The notes under the pieces: model-generated
What the model was told of the DNA's origin: nothing
Database searches by the model: none
The model's input: the letters and a program-made list of their open reading frames with translations, nothing else
Made by a program: the position numbers and the translations under genes
In this document: piece by piece, positions 1 to 9,220 of the stretch
Layout of the letters: every line of letters starts with the position of its first letter
Numbering within the stretch: position 1 is the first letter of the stretch
Assembly: GCA_009731425.1 (NCBI GenBank)
Contig: AP018794.1
Span: 3,242,501 to 3,306,500, forward strand
Source of the DNA: Lachnospiraceae bacterium KM106-2
GTDB taxonomy: Bacteria; Bacillota; Clostridia; Lachnospirales; Lachnospiraceae
Direction: 5' to 3'
DNA length: 64,000 nucleotides

Positions 1-65
1 CGCAGGATGATTCAATTCCTAATATTAGTACATCTTTTTCCATCAATCTCAGCCTTTCTCAATTT

Positions 66-105
66 AAGGGCCTTTACATCAACTATGTAAAAACCCTTTT
101 TTCTT
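66..105 (+). terminator. Rho-independent terminator-like hairpin
   Basis: AAGGG..TTTACAT can pair with ATGTAAA..CCCTT and the plus-strand copy continues into a T-rich run (TTTTTTCTTTT). No plus-strand gene is visible upstream, so it would serve a gene outside the window or act weakly for the leftward gene that ends at 111. Confidence 0.45.
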
Positions 106-110
106 TTCAT

Positions 111-713
111 CTATTCAATTGTAACATCTTTTTTCGATACAGAGCCCCAGCCTACAATTTTCCACTTGCCGTCCTTATCTTTGCGTAATAAGAATCTTTC
201 GTAGAGCTTTTTGTATTTTCCATCCTGCTTTAACATATAAGCAACGTTTAAGCTTGCGCACTCTCTCTTATCTACTGTCGTATATTTTGTAGAGCTATTT
301 TCTTCAATCAAATAACTAGTGATTGTTTTCTTCTCTTTCTCATAAGACTTAATGTCACTTTTCAACTTTTTCATATAGTTAGCTTTGCTACCGTTCTTCT
401 CTAAAAGTTCATCATCAAGTAGCAATCTATACTGATCGACTAACTGATCTAGCTGCTCCTCTGTATATTGTTTGTTATAGTACGCTCTACTAATGCGACT
501 ATATAATTTAATAACTTCACGAGGTGTATCCGGATATGATATCTCCAGATCTTTTGCTAGGATCTTCTCAATTTCCGTCTGCGGTACTTTTACTTCCTCT
601 TCTTTATTATTCGTATTATTAGCAATATAATAAAAACCAACTAATATTACAGCTGCAAAAAGAAGCATGATCACTATTGTTGCAATGGAACTTTTCTTCT
701 TTTGTTTCCCCAT
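111..713 (-). CDS. Membrane-anchored protein of unknown function (DUF6715-like)
   Basis: The 200-residue product has a short lysine-rich cytoplasmic start, one hydrophobic segment at about residues 11-30, and a soluble extracellular part. The soluble part has a helical stretch rich in Lys, Glu and Tyr followed by a C-terminal fold ending in a conserved-looking WKIVGWGS. This size and shape fit the single-pass DUF6715 family of Lachnospiraceae, a family call made from memory rather than a search. A good ribosome site (GAGGGGG) sits 8 bases before the ATG. It lies 28 bp downstream of rnz and may be cotranscribed. No catalytic motif is visible and I do not assign a function. Confidence 0.6.
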   Translation of the reverse strand: MGKQKKKSSIATIVIMLLFAAVILVGFYYIANNTNNKEEEVKVPQTEIEKILAKDLEISYPDTPREVIKLYSRISRAYYNKQYTEEQLDQLVDQYRLLLDDELLEKNGSKANYMKKLKSDIKSYEKEKKTITSYLIEENSSTKYTTVDKRECASLNVAYMLKQDGKYKKLYERFLLRKDKDGKWKIVGWGSVSKKDVTIE

Positions 714-741
714 CTAATACCCCCTCTTTATTATTACTATA

Positions 742-1659
742 TTATTCGTCTTTTTCAAAGTCCAATGTTATAGTTTTTCCATCTTTTCCTGCGAAAGCAT
801 TTACAAAAATACTTTTTACATCCTTCATATAGTCTTCCGGACGTACCAAAGATGGACTATAATGAGTAAGCCAAAGCTCTTTTGCTTCTGCTTCTACTGC
901 AAGACGAGCAGCATCATAAAAGGTCATATGCTTATACTGAGATGCCTTAACTTCTTTCGTTTTATCTCCGTACATACCTTCACATATAAATAAATCTGCA
1001 TTTTTAGCGTGTTCTGATATTGTTTGTACCGGTCTGCTATCTGTGCAATATGTGAGTTTAATTCCTTTTCTTTCAGGTCCCAATACCATCGATGGTAGAA
1101 ATACTCTTCCATCTTCAGCCTCAATAGTATCTCCCTTTTGTAAACGGTTCCAATACATTCTTGGAATATCATTTTCCGTTGCACTTTCCACAGAAAACTT
1201 ACCGCTTCTTTTTATACAAACACTGTATCCATAACAAGTAACATTATGATTTACACGAAATGCCTCAATCACATATCCATTAATCTCTATTGTTTCTTCC
1301 TTAGCTGTTAACTCAATAAATTTTATTTCAAATGGTAGTTCAGGTGCAATAATCCTAAGTGCATTTACTACTCTTTCTAATCCTTTCGGTCCAATCATAG
1401 TAATTGGCTCTTTACGATCCGCATTTCCCATAGAAAGCAATAGTCCTGGTAATCCGCTGATATGATCTCCATGATAGTGAGTAAAACAGATCACATCGAT
1501 GGGATGAAAACTCCATCCTTTTTCTTTAATTGCAATTTGGGTTCCTTCACCGCAGTCAATTAACAAACTGCTGCCATTATATCTTGTCATTAATGATGTT
1601 AACCATCTGCCAGGAAGAGGCATCATTCCACTTGTTCCTAATAAACATACATCTAACAT
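742..1659 (-). CDS. rnz: Ribonuclease Z (tRNA 3' processing endonuclease)
   Basis: RNase Z cuts the 3' trailer from tRNA precursors; it is a cytoplasmic, zinc-dependent metallo-beta-lactamase-fold enzyme. The 305-residue product carries the signature HYHGDH at residues 61-66 (the HxHxDH zinc motif). Further metal-site candidates are the His in VNHN near residue 139, the Asp in TDSRP and the His in LTHYSP near the C-terminus. Length matches the short bacterial form (about 300-310). The start is supported by AGAGAGGA upstream of the ATG. Nearby rimI, tsaB and tsaE are also linked to tRNA and ribosome maturation, though a terminator and a small gene lie between. Confidence 0.95.
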   Translation of the reverse strand: MLDVCLLGTSGMMPLPGRWLTSLMTRYNGSSLLIDCGEGTQIAIKEKGWSFHPIDVICFTHYHGDHISGLPGLLLSMGNADRKEPITMIGPKGLERVVNALRIIAPELPFEIKFIELTAKEETIEINGYVIEAFRVNHNVTCYGYSVCIKRSGKFSVESATENDIPRMYWNRLQKGDTIEAEDGRVFLPSMVLGPERKGIKLTYCTDSRPVQTISEHAKNADLFICEGMYGDKTKEVKASQYKHMTFYDAARLAVEAEAKELWLTHYSPSLVRPEDYMKDVKSIFVNAFAGKDGKTITLDFEKDE

Positions 1660-1788
1660 AGAATATCCTCTCTATTTCTAGCATTATAATATAATTATCT
1701 CTACTCTTTCCCATGATACCATATTTTATACATTGACGCAAACTTACAACATCATTGTAAATGGATCTTATTCTCTTATTTATATAGC

Positions 1789-1828
1789 AAAAAAGAGCCG
1801 ACTCACTTACGCTACTCGACTCTTTTTT
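1789..1828. terminator. Bidirectional terminator-like hairpin
   Basis: AAAAAAGAGCCGA pairs with TCGACTCTTTTTT with one G-U pair; A and T runs flank both sides. It directly abuts the stop codon of the leftward gene at 1829-2053, for which it is the likely terminator. Confidence 0.8.
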
Positions 1829-2053
1829 CTATAACACTTCTTTATTCTTCTTAATACTGACAGGGATGGCAAAAGATTCTATCATCTTGTTATAACATTG
1901 TTCGCACATATCAAACTGATGGATTTCCAAGTCCTTAGTAGAAAAATATCCCCACTCTTTTGTAGCTTCAAAGACATCTTCCCTTATAATTCCTCGTTCA
2001 ACCTTTAGTTCTCTCCCACATACGTTGCAAAACAAATGTTTTCCTTTTTTCAT
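1829..2053 (-). CDS. Small zinc-ribbon protein of unknown function
   Basis: Using the ATG with AGGAGGG 7-8 bases upstream gives a 74-residue cytoplasmic protein; a longer upstream reading (to 2110) lacks a ribosome site and is rejected. Two cysteine pairs, CNVCG near residue 9 and CEQCY about 42 residues later, suggest a structural zinc site of the kind found in small treble-clef or ribbon proteins. No enzymatic motif is present. It is followed immediately by a strong terminator and sits downstream of rimI-tsaB-tsaE with an 87-bp gap, so cotranscription is possible but not shown. Confidence 0.75.
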   Translation of the reverse strand: MKKGKHLFCNVCGRELKVERGIIREDVFEATKEWGYFSTKDLEIHQFDMCEQCYNKMIESFAIPVSIKKNKEVL

Positions 2054-2140
2054 GTAATATCCCTCCTGAAATCCCACAGCCAATGAAAATATTATAATAT
2101 TATTAGACAATATTATAAAGTGGTAATTAATAGTAAGATT

Positions 2141-2596
2141 CTAGAAATAATTCCACATTATGAGTGCATCTTCCTTTGGAATCTCATAGAAATTCTTTCT
2201 TACTCCCGCTTCAGTAAATCCCAGCTTCTGATATAACCGAATCGCTTTTACATTGCTCACTCTTACCTCTAATGTAAATGCTGTCAAACCTTTTGATCGA
2301 CCTTCTTTTATCAGCTGATCCAGCATTTTATACCCTAATCCATGACTCTGGTACTCTTTTTTAATTGCCACGTTATTAATTTGTCCTTCTTCTAAAACGC
2401 TCCATAAGCCACAATAACCGACTATCTCTTCATCTAATTCAACCACTAGATAAATATCACTATCATCATTGATAGAGCCAAAAAAGTCATTTTTTGACCA
2501 TGGCCTGCTAAATAAAGTTTTCTCTATTTCACACACCTGATCTAGATCTTTTTCCACCATAGGGCGTATATAGAAGCCATCAAAACTTTCTCCCAT
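2141..2596 (-). CDS. rimI: Ribosomal protein S18 alanine N-acetyltransferase (RimI family)
   Basis: This 151-residue GNAT protein most likely acetylates the N-terminal alanine of ribosomal protein S18 using acetyl-CoA. The acetyl-CoA loop QSHGLG is at residues 83-88 (Q/R-x-x-G-x-G), preceded by the beta-4 strand INNVAI and followed by the typical EVRVSNVKAIRLYQKLGF segment with the Asn and Tyr used in catalysis by RimI-type enzymes. It starts 3 bp after tsaB ends, in the classic tsaE-tsaB-rimI operon, which supports RimI over a generic GNAT. Confidence 0.9.
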   Translation of the reverse strand: MGESFDGFYIRPMVEKDLDQVCEIEKTLFSRPWSKNDFFGSINDDSDIYLVVELDEEIVGYCGLWSVLEEGQINNVAIKKEYQSHGLGYKMLDQLIKEGRSKGLTAFTLEVRVSNVKAIRLYQKLGFTEAGVRKNFYEIPKEDALIMWNYF

Positions 2597-2599
2597 TTC

Positions 2600-3313
2600 T
2601 TACTCACCCTTAGCTTTATTTTTCTCAGCTAATTCTCGTTCTGCTTGTGATAATCTCAAATACACAGGAACATGTTCCATAGCAGTCTGAGTTTTTCCCT
2701 CTTTCAAATATACAGCTGCTCTTGAGGCTATTGCTCCCGCTCTTTGTTTCGATAAATGAGCTGGTGCAAATAAGCACATGTCCTTCATTTTTGTTTCAAT
2801 GGTATCTCTATTAACTTCTACTCCATCTCCTAAAAAGATGACTTTTCTATTATAAGTCAATAGCTCCTCCAGTATTTCATCAATTGATACCGCCTTTTGT
2901 TCAACGACTGTCTTTAACTCGCCATTAACAAATTCAAAAATACCGGTATATACTTGATGACGTTTTGCATCCATAATCGGACATACCAATGCATCCGTTG
3001 CAAATAAGTTAGCCGCTAAGCCTTCCACCGTAGGTATTGCAACAATCGGTTTCTTCAACGCAAGCCCTAAGCCCTTTGCCGTTGCCGATCCAATACGTAG
3101 TCCTGTAAAAGACCCTGGTCCTGCTGCAACTGCAATTGCATCAATTTCCTTCAAATCTAAATCAACCATTTTCACAATATCATCTAACATTGGTAATAAT
3201 GTCTGTGAATGTGTCTTTTTAAAATTAGTGGTATACTCTGCAACCATCACATTATCTTGCATAATTGCTACGGAGGCTACTAATCCCGAACTATCAATTG
3301 CTAAAATCTTCAT
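2600..3313 (-). CDS. tsaB: tRNA t6A biosynthesis protein TsaB
   Basis: TsaB is the scaffold partner of TsaD in making N6-threonylcarbamoyladenosine at tRNA position 37. The 237-residue product begins MKILAIDSS, the first ASKHA-fold strand, and contains AAGPGSFTGLRIG near residues 63-75, the dimer-interface segment diagnostic of TsaB. It lacks the metal-binding HxxxH of TsaD, as expected for the inactive paralogue. The start overlaps the tsaE stop (TAATG), implying translational coupling. tsaC and tsaD are not in this window. Confidence 0.95.
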   Translation of the reverse strand: MKILAIDSSGLVASVAIMQDNVMVAEYTTNFKKTHSQTLLPMLDDIVKMVDLDLKEIDAIAVAAGPGSFTGLRIGSATAKGLGLALKKPIVAIPTVEGLAANLFATDALVCPIMDAKRHQVYTGIFEFVNGELKTVVEQKAVSIDEILEELLTYNRKVIFLGDGVEVNRDTIETKMKDMCLFAPAHLSKQRAGAIASRAAVYLKEGKTQTAMEHVPVYLRLSQAERELAEKNKAKGE

Positions 3314-3744
3314 TACAACGCTTCCTCTCCGATCGTAATACTTCTATAATCAAAACCTTTTTCTAAATCTTTTTCAATCCGAATTACAATGACATCCTCC
3401 GGCAGAATTTCTGTGATAAGATTTGCCCATTCAACTAAACACACGCCCTCACCATAGAAATAATCCTCATATCCTAGTTCGTCCATCTCCTCGATATCAC
3501 CAATGCGATATACATCAAAATGATAGAACGGCATTCTTCCTTCTTCATATACTTGAATAATTGTAAAGGTAGGACTATTAATTGGTTCTTCAATCTCCAA
3601 TCCTTTTGCAAAACCTTGAGTAAATACAGTCTTACCAACACCTAGATCTCCTAATAAACAGAAAATCTGTCCCGGCTTTGCTTGTTTTCCTAATTTCTTT
3701 CCAATCGAAAAGGTTTCTTCACTTTTAAAACTTTCATATCTCAT
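3313..3744 (-). CDS. tsaE: tRNA t6A biosynthesis ATPase TsaE
   Basis: TsaE is the P-loop ATPase that cycles the TsaBD complex during t6A synthesis. The 143-residue protein has Walker A GDLGVGKT at residues 32-39, the family motif SPTFTI near 57-62, and HFDVYRI near 75-81. Length fits the family (about 140-155). A ribosome site (GGAGTG) precedes the ATG, and the gene overlaps tsaB by one base. Confidence 0.95.
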   Translation of the reverse strand: MRYESFKSEETFSIGKKLGKQAKPGQIFCLLGDLGVGKTVFTQGFAKGLEIEEPINSPTFTIIQVYEEGRMPFYHFDVYRIGDIEEMDELGYEDYFYGEGVCLVEWANLITEILPEDVIVIRIEKDLEKGFDYRSITIGEEAL

Positions 3745-3763
3745 GATTACACTCCTGCAAGAT

Positions 3764-4273
3764 CTACGCAGTCTTCAATTTACATTTCTTTGCATCGATC
3801 TTTTGCTTGATCAAATCTCGTAATGCAGCTTCTTGTCCTTCCATACTAGCTTTAGGAAGAATAAAGGCAGTTACATTCGATGTATATATTAATATGCTCT
3901 TTTTTGTCTCGATTACTTTAATAATCTCGTCCCACTTAATATCGCCTTTTTGTCCACCTTGTTTTACATTTACAGCTTCCTCTGTAATTCGATAAACAAG
4001 AGCATCTTTAAAGGCGGGGTTTAATTTCACCTGCTGCGCCGCTTTCATATACAGCTGAATTGGATTAATGACCGTGAATAAAAGCGATCCAAAGATCAGT
4101 AACGCAATCTTCGCTGTCGATAACTCCTGATAATTCAAAATCAAATAGACAAAAGCACAAGCGCTTAAAATAACACCTAAAATTCCAGATAGGTTAGTGT
4201 ATGCATGACGAAATAGGAAATCGAACATATCCTTCGTACGCATTTTCACACTAATATTAATTTCTTTATTCAT
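3764..4273 (-). CDS. YcxB-like membrane protein
   Basis: About 169 residues with two adjacent membrane segments (roughly residues 28-50 and 55-75) followed by a soluble C-terminal domain whose pattern (YRITEEAVNVKQGG...IKWDEIIKVIETK) fits the YcxB-type domain found near membranes in Firmicutes. The function of that family is unknown. I start at the second ATG: the first ATG in the frame is itself part of the ATGGAGG ribosome site. It is 19 bp upstream of tsaE and may head that operon. Confidence 0.7.
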   Translation of the reverse strand: MNKEINISVKMRTKDMFDFLFRHAYTNLSGILGVILSACAFVYLILNYQELSTAKIALLIFGSLLFTVINPIQLYMKAAQQVKLNPAFKDALVYRITEEAVNVKQGGQKGDIKWDEIIKVIETKKSILIYTSNVTAFILPKASMEGQEAALRDLIKQKIDAKKCKLKTA

Positions 4274-4332
4274 TCTAACCTCCATAAGGGTTCTCTAATG
4301 CAATTATAGCAGATTTCCATCAAATAGCAATG

Positions 4333-6480
4333 TTAGTCAAGAATCATGGTGAGCTGGATTCTTTTTTTCGCAAGATCAACACTCATAACCTTCACATCTA
4401 CAATATCTCCAACACTAACAACATCTAATGGATGCTTTACAAATTTCTTATTTGTCAATTGAGAAATGTGTACCAATCCATCTTGATGAACACCGATATC
4501 AACAAATGCACCAAAATCAATTACATTACGAACTGTTCCTTTTAAGATCATTCCCTCTTTTAAGTCTTTCATATCAAGGACATCCGTTCTTAAGATTGGT
4601 TTTGGCATTTCATCACGTGGATCACGTCCTGGTTTCTCTAATTCTTTGATGATATCATCTAATGTAATCTCACCAATTCCTAAATCTGCTGCAACCTTGC
4701 TACGTTCTTTTATCTGTTTACCAACTGCACTCAAATTACCATTTGTGATATCTTCAGGTGTATATCCTAAATGTCTTAACAATGTTTTAGCAGCCTCATA
4801 AGATTCCGGATGCACACTTGTTGCATCAAGAGGATTCTTACCGCCAATAATCTTTAAGAAACCTGCACATTGTTCATATGCCTTTGGTCCAAGTTTAGCA
4901 ACCTTTAATAACTGTTTACGATCCGTAAAGATTCCATTCTCTTCACGATATACAACGATATTTTTAGCTACCGCTTTAGAAATGCCAGATACATATTCTA
5001 ACAAAGAAGCACTTGCAGTATTTAGATCAACTCCGACTTTGTTAACACAGCCTTCTACTACTCCATTTAAAGCTTCACTTAACTTCTTCTGGTTCATATC
5101 ATGTTGATATTGACCTACACCAATTGATTTTGGATCGATCTTAACTAATTCTGCTAATGGATCCTGTAATCTTCTTGCCATAGAAGTAGCACTTCTCTGT
5201 CCTACGTCAAAGTTAGGGAACTCTTCTGTCGCTAACTTACTAGCAGAGTAAACACTAGCTCCTGCTTCATTTACAATTACATATTGAATTGGTTTATTAA
5301 ACTCTTTTAGCATCTCTACAATAATCATCTCAGATTCTCTTGATGCTGTTCCATTTCCTAAACTAATTAAGGTAATTCCATATTTATCGATTAATTTTTT
5401 AACAACTTCTTTTGTTTCTTTAATCTTTTTCTGTGGTTCAGTTGGATAGACAACTGTTGTATCAAGAACTTTACCTGTTGCATCTACAACAGCTAATTTA
5501 CACCCCGTACGAAATGCCGGATCCCATCCTAAGACTACTTGTCCTGTAATTGGAGGTTGCATTAATAATTGTTCTAAGTTCTTACCAAAAACTTTGATTG
5601 CACCATCTTCTGCTGTTTCGGTAAGATCACTGCGGATTTCTCTCTCGATTGCTGGTGCAATAAGACGTTTATAACAATCCTCAACTACATCATTTAAAAT
5701 AGATGTCGTATATGGATTCTCTCTAATAATAATATTTTTCTTCAAATAACGAAGGATATCTTCTTCTGGCGCTACCACTTTTACAGTTAAGATCTTCTCA
5801 TTTTCACCACGATTTAATGCCAAAACTCTGTGTCCTGCAAGCTTACTAAGAGGTTCTTCAAAATTATAATACATCTCATAAACACTCTGTTCCTTCTCAT
5901 CTTTTGCAGTAGAAACGATCTTTCCCTTTGAAAACGTTAATTTACGAATATAGATACGATAATCCGCTTCATCCGAAATTGATTCTGCAAGAATATCTTT
6001 TGCACCCGCAATTGCTTCCTCGGCACTATTAACTTCTTTTTCTTCAGAAATAAATTCTTGTGCCACTTCTTCAATGCTTTTATCTGATAACTGTAACCAA
6101 ATAATATTTGCTAATGGCTCTAATCCTTTTTCCTTTGCAATTGTCGCACGTGTTCTTCTCTTTGGTCGATAAGGACGATATAAATCTTCTACAACAACCT
6201 GTGTTGTAGCACTCATAATCTGTTTTCTTAACTCTTCCGTTAATTTTCCCTGTTCCTCAATACTAGCGATAACCTGAGCTTTCTTATCTTCTAAGTTACG
6301 TAAATACGTAAGTCGCTCATTCAAATTACGTAATACTTCATCATTTAAGGAACCATGTTGTTCTTTACGATAACGAGCAATAAATGGAATTGTATATCCT
6401 TCATCGATCAACTTTACAGTTGCTTCAACCTGCCATAATTCTATCTTTAATTCATCTTTTAATTGTTTTAATATATTCAT
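4333..6480 (-). CDS. tex: Tex-family RNA-binding protein with S1 domain
   Basis: The 715-residue product matches Tex, a conserved cytoplasmic nucleic-acid-binding protein implicated in transcription and, in some pathogens, toxin expression. Order: N-terminal helical Tex region, YqgF/RNase H-like domain (GWDPAFRTGCKLAVVD near residue 322), two helix-hairpin-helix motifs (GVDLNTAS...LEYVSGI and LLKVAKLGPKAYEQ), then a C-terminal S1 domain (about 640-712; GTVRNVIDFGAFVDIG). Length is typical. The start has GGAGG seven bases upstream. Confidence 0.93.
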   Translation of the reverse strand: MNILKQLKDELKIELWQVEATVKLIDEGYTIPFIARYRKEQHGSLNDEVLRNLNERLTYLRNLEDKKAQVIASIEEQGKLTEELRKQIMSATTQVVVEDLYRPYRPKRRTRATIAKEKGLEPLANIIWLQLSDKSIEEVAQEFISEEKEVNSAEEAIAGAKDILAESISDEADYRIYIRKLTFSKGKIVSTAKDEKEQSVYEMYYNFEEPLSKLAGHRVLALNRGENEKILTVKVVAPEEDILRYLKKNIIIRENPYTTSILNDVVEDCYKRLIAPAIEREIRSDLTETAEDGAIKVFGKNLEQLLMQPPITGQVVLGWDPAFRTGCKLAVVDATGKVLDTTVVYPTEPQKKIKETKEVVKKLIDKYGITLISLGNGTASRESEMIIVEMLKEFNKPIQYVIVNEAGASVYSASKLATEEFPNFDVGQRSATSMARRLQDPLAELVKIDPKSIGVGQYQHDMNQKKLSEALNGVVEGCVNKVGVDLNTASASLLEYVSGISKAVAKNIVVYREENGIFTDRKQLLKVAKLGPKAYEQCAGFLKIIGGKNPLDATSVHPESYEAAKTLLRHLGYTPEDITNGNLSAVGKQIKERSKVAADLGIGEITLDDIIKELEKPGRDPRDEMPKPILRTDVLDMKDLKEGMILKGTVRNVIDFGAFVDIGVHQDGLVHISQLTNKKFVKHPLDVVSVGDIVDVKVMSVDLAKKRIQLTMILD

Positions 6481-6634
6481 AATACCTCCAAGGTTCTAAA
6501 ACAGCTTTATTAACAGTATTCTACTATAGTTTTCCTTTTCTTTCAAGTTATACGCCATCTCACGTTCCGATTGCCAAAGTATTCCATTACATATATAATG
6601 AAAACAAACGATTAAAGCGAGGTGTGATCTGGAT

Positions 6635-7954
6635 ATGGAGAAAATCACAGAATGTCCATCCTATACCTATCGAGAATTAACAACATTACTTCGAAACGGA
6701 ATTTTACTTACCTTATTTACGATAGATTTCTTATCTCTTAACTATATATTGCCTTTTATCGGCTTAATCATGATCAATTATGCATGCTTTCACCTTCGGA
6801 ACCGTAATTCCTACTATCGTCTTACCTATTTTCTATCCGAGTTGCGTATTATGATCCTTGGCATCAATCTGCTCATTGATTGTTCTTTCTTATCAAACAA
6901 TCAGCTTTTACTACAAATTCAGATTGCCATCACTGCAATTACATGCGCCCTATTCTACTTCTTACTGGACAAAAGTTTTGAAATGGACTATGAGGCGAAT
7001 CATATCAAGCATTATGCTAATACTCTCATGTTTTTTATAATTTTTTATCTTTGCAATTTGACTTCAACCTTGTTAATTAGTCACATTGGAATATTAGGAA
7101 TCATATTAACTATTTTCACATGTATCGCTTCCGCACTTTATATCATCATTGAATTATCTAATATTGGAAAAGAATTAAGCAAAACTAATGTTCTTATCAT
7201 AAAAGACACGCAGGCTAGTAAGAAAATCTATTTCTTTTTTATAGCTGTGATTCTCTATTTATTATTGCTGGTTAGTACAATACAAATTACGAACAAAGGA
7301 CTCCTAAACGATCGTTCAAGAGCGAGGCAAACGTATTCTCCATCCCAGCGTGCAGAACAACATCTGTCCAAATTAGGACTAGATCCTACCTTAACACGGG
7401 ATCTTTCCAGCAAAGAACTACTTTTTCTCTCATCCGTCCAATCGATCAAATGTAATAGCAGATCCATCAACTATAATGACGGAAAATTAAAATTATCTTT
7501 CTATTACTGTAAACTGAAAGATAATAACTACCGAATTTTTTGTTATTATAACTGGCTTAAGACTCCTTCTTCCCGCTATTTTAATTTAATGGAATGTAAT
7601 GTAAATACAAAAAAAGTCATGAACGTAACTTCTTATAGCTTTTACAAAGAAGATACTCCTTCCAAAACTGATATTTATGCTCTTAGCCCTATCGAGACAA
7701 AATCAAACACACACGGCTATATTTATTCAAAGTTTAATCTTCCTTCAAACGGAAATCATATTCGTGGATATCTGGCCTTTACACTTCCAAAGGATGCAAT
7801 ACCTGATTCTATCATTTTTAGTTATTACCACCAGCATTCCATTTTAAATCTTCCCTATACTGATATTACAACCTATATGAACGACTATCAGCACCAACAA
7901 CTCAATACTATCTTTCAGCGTTTTCAATTAAAAGAAGCAGTCTCTTTTGATTAA
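6635..7954 (+). CDS. Polytopic membrane protein with extracytoplasmic C-terminal domain, unknown
   Basis: I do not recognise this 439-residue protein. The first half has about six or seven hydrophobic segments (near residues 18-50, 65-85, 92-112, 124-146, 148-172 and 197-217). The second half (about 220-439) is soluble, rich in Ser, Asn and Tyr, with an aromatic-rich centre, and would lie outside the membrane if the last segment exports it. It is the only plus-strand gene between 1 and 22 kb. A weak GAGGTG ribosome site is 10 bases before the ATG. Its stop codon lies inside the loop of a strong terminator. Confidence 0.75.
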   Translation: MEKITECPSYTYRELTTLLRNGILLTLFTIDFLSLNYILPFIGLIMINYACFHLRNRNSYYRLTYFLSELRIMILGINLLIDCSFLSNNQLLLQIQIAITAITCALFYFLLDKSFEMDYEANHIKHYANTLMFFIIFYLCNLTSTLLISHIGILGIILTIFTCIASALYIIIELSNIGKELSKTNVLIIKDTQASKKIYFFFIAVILYLLLLVSTIQITNKGLLNDRSRARQTYSPSQRAEQHLSKLGLDPTLTRDLSSKELLFLSSVQSIKCNSRSINYNDGKLKLSFYYCKLKDNNYRIFCYYNWLKTPSSRYFNLMECNVNTKKVMNVTSYSFYKEDTPSKTDIYALSPIETKSNTHGYIYSKFNLPSNGNHIRGYLAFTLPKDAIPDSIIFSYYHQHSILNLPYTDITTYMNDYQHQQLNTIFQRFQLKEAVSFD

Positions 7955-7976
7955 CTTACAAAAGAGGCTGCTTCTT
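7932..7976. terminator. Strong bidirectional terminator overlapping a stop codon
   Basis: An 18-bp stem (7932-7949 with 7959-7976, one G-U pair) with a 9-base loop sits between two convergent genes. The last six codons of the plus-strand membrane protein form the left arm and its TAA is in the loop. A and T runs flank both sides, so it can serve both directions, including lysC. Confidence 0.85.
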
Positions 7977-7985
7977 AATTATTTT

Positions 7986-9200
7986 CTATTTCTCAGATAA
8001 ACTAAATTTATCATGAACCGCTATCATTGCTTTTTCAACGTACATATCATCAATTAAGACAGTAACACGAATTTCAGAAGTAGAGATCATCTTAATATTT
8101 ACTCCAATATCATATAATGCTTCGAACATCTTAGCAGCTACACCTGCATTAGACATCATACCTGCACCAACAATCGATACTTTTGCAACATTCTTTTCTA
8201 CATCGATCTTATGACATTTTAAGCTGCCATCTCTATGACGTTCTAAAATCTTAACAGCCTCTTCGACATTCTCTTCATCGATTGTAAAGCTAATATCCTT
8301 TGTTCCATCTCTCCCTACAGACTGAAGGATAATATCAACATTAATATTGTGTTTTGCTAAATGATTAAATAATTTAAACGCAACCCCCGGTTGATCCTCT
8401 AAACCGATCACAGCAATACGTGCTGCTTTTCTATCGCAGGCAACGCCACTTACTAGCATTTTTTCCATTTTTACTTCCTCCTTAACAACGGTTCCTTCTG
8501 ACATATTTAAACTTGAACGAACAACTAATTGAACTCCATATTTCTTAGCCATCTCAACAGAACGGTTATGCAATACTCCCGCACCCAATGTAGCTAATTC
8601 CAACATCTCATCATAAGTAATCGCATCTAACTTTCTTGCATCTTTAACGATTCTTGGATCTGCTGTATATACACCATCAACATCTGTATAAATTTCGCAC
8701 TCATCTGCATTTAACGCTGCCGCTAATGCAACTGCTGTTGTATCGGAACCACCACGTCCTAATGTTGTAAAATCATCATATCGATTAATGCCTTGAAATC
8801 CTGTTACGATTACAATGCGATTGCTCTCTAATTCATGTTTGATACGCTCTGTATCAATCTTCTTTAATCTTGCATTGCCATATACGCTTGTTGTATGCAT
8901 TGCTACTTGAAATGCATTCAAGGATACTGCTGGTACTCCTAAAGATTCCATTGCCATTGCCATCAATGCAACACTAGTCTGCTCACCTGTCGTAAGCAGC
9001 ATATCCAATTCTCTCTTACTTGGATTTGGATTGATTGACTTTGCCTGATCAATCAAAACATCTGTCATTTTTCCCATTGCTGATAATACAACTACAACTT
9101 GATTGCCTTTCTTGTAATCTTCAATACAGCGTCTGGCAACATTAAAAATTCTCTCTTTATCGGCCACAGAAGTTCCACCGAATTTTTTTACTATTAACAT
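7986..9200 (-). CDS. lysC: Aspartate kinase
   Basis: Aspartokinase phosphorylates L-aspartate, the first step to lysine, threonine and methionine. The 404-residue product opens with KFGGTS (residues 5-10), has the kinase GRGGSDTTAVALA motif near 148-160, and ends in two ACT domains (starting near RIAVIGLEDQPGVA and AKVSIVGAGMMSNAGVA), which bind feedback amino acids. Length is that of monofunctional class enzymes. It is last in the apparent unit with the iPGM-like putative homoserine kinase 20 bp upstream. The symbol is by family; which end product inhibits it cannot be read from sequence. Confidence 0.93.
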   Translation of the reverse strand: MLIVKKFGGTSVADKERIFNVARRCIEDYKKGNQVVVVLSAMGKMTDVLIDQAKSINPNPSKRELDMLLTTGEQTSVALMAMAMESLGVPAVSLNAFQVAMHTTSVYGNARLKKIDTERIKHELESNRIVIVTGFQGINRYDDFTTLGRGGSDTTAVALAAALNADECEIYTDVDGVYTADPRIVKDARKLDAITYDEMLELATLGAGVLHNRSVEMAKKYGVQLVVRSSLNMSEGTVVKEEVKMEKMLVSGVACDRKAARIAVIGLEDQPGVAFKLFNHLAKHNINVDIILQSVGRDGTKDISFTIDEENVEEAVKILERHRDGSLKCHKIDVEKNVAKVSIVGAGMMSNAGVAAKMFEALYDIGVNIKMISTSEIRVTVLIDDMYVEKAMIAVHDKFSLSEK

Positions 9201-9220
9201 AGCTGCCTCCTAATTTATTA

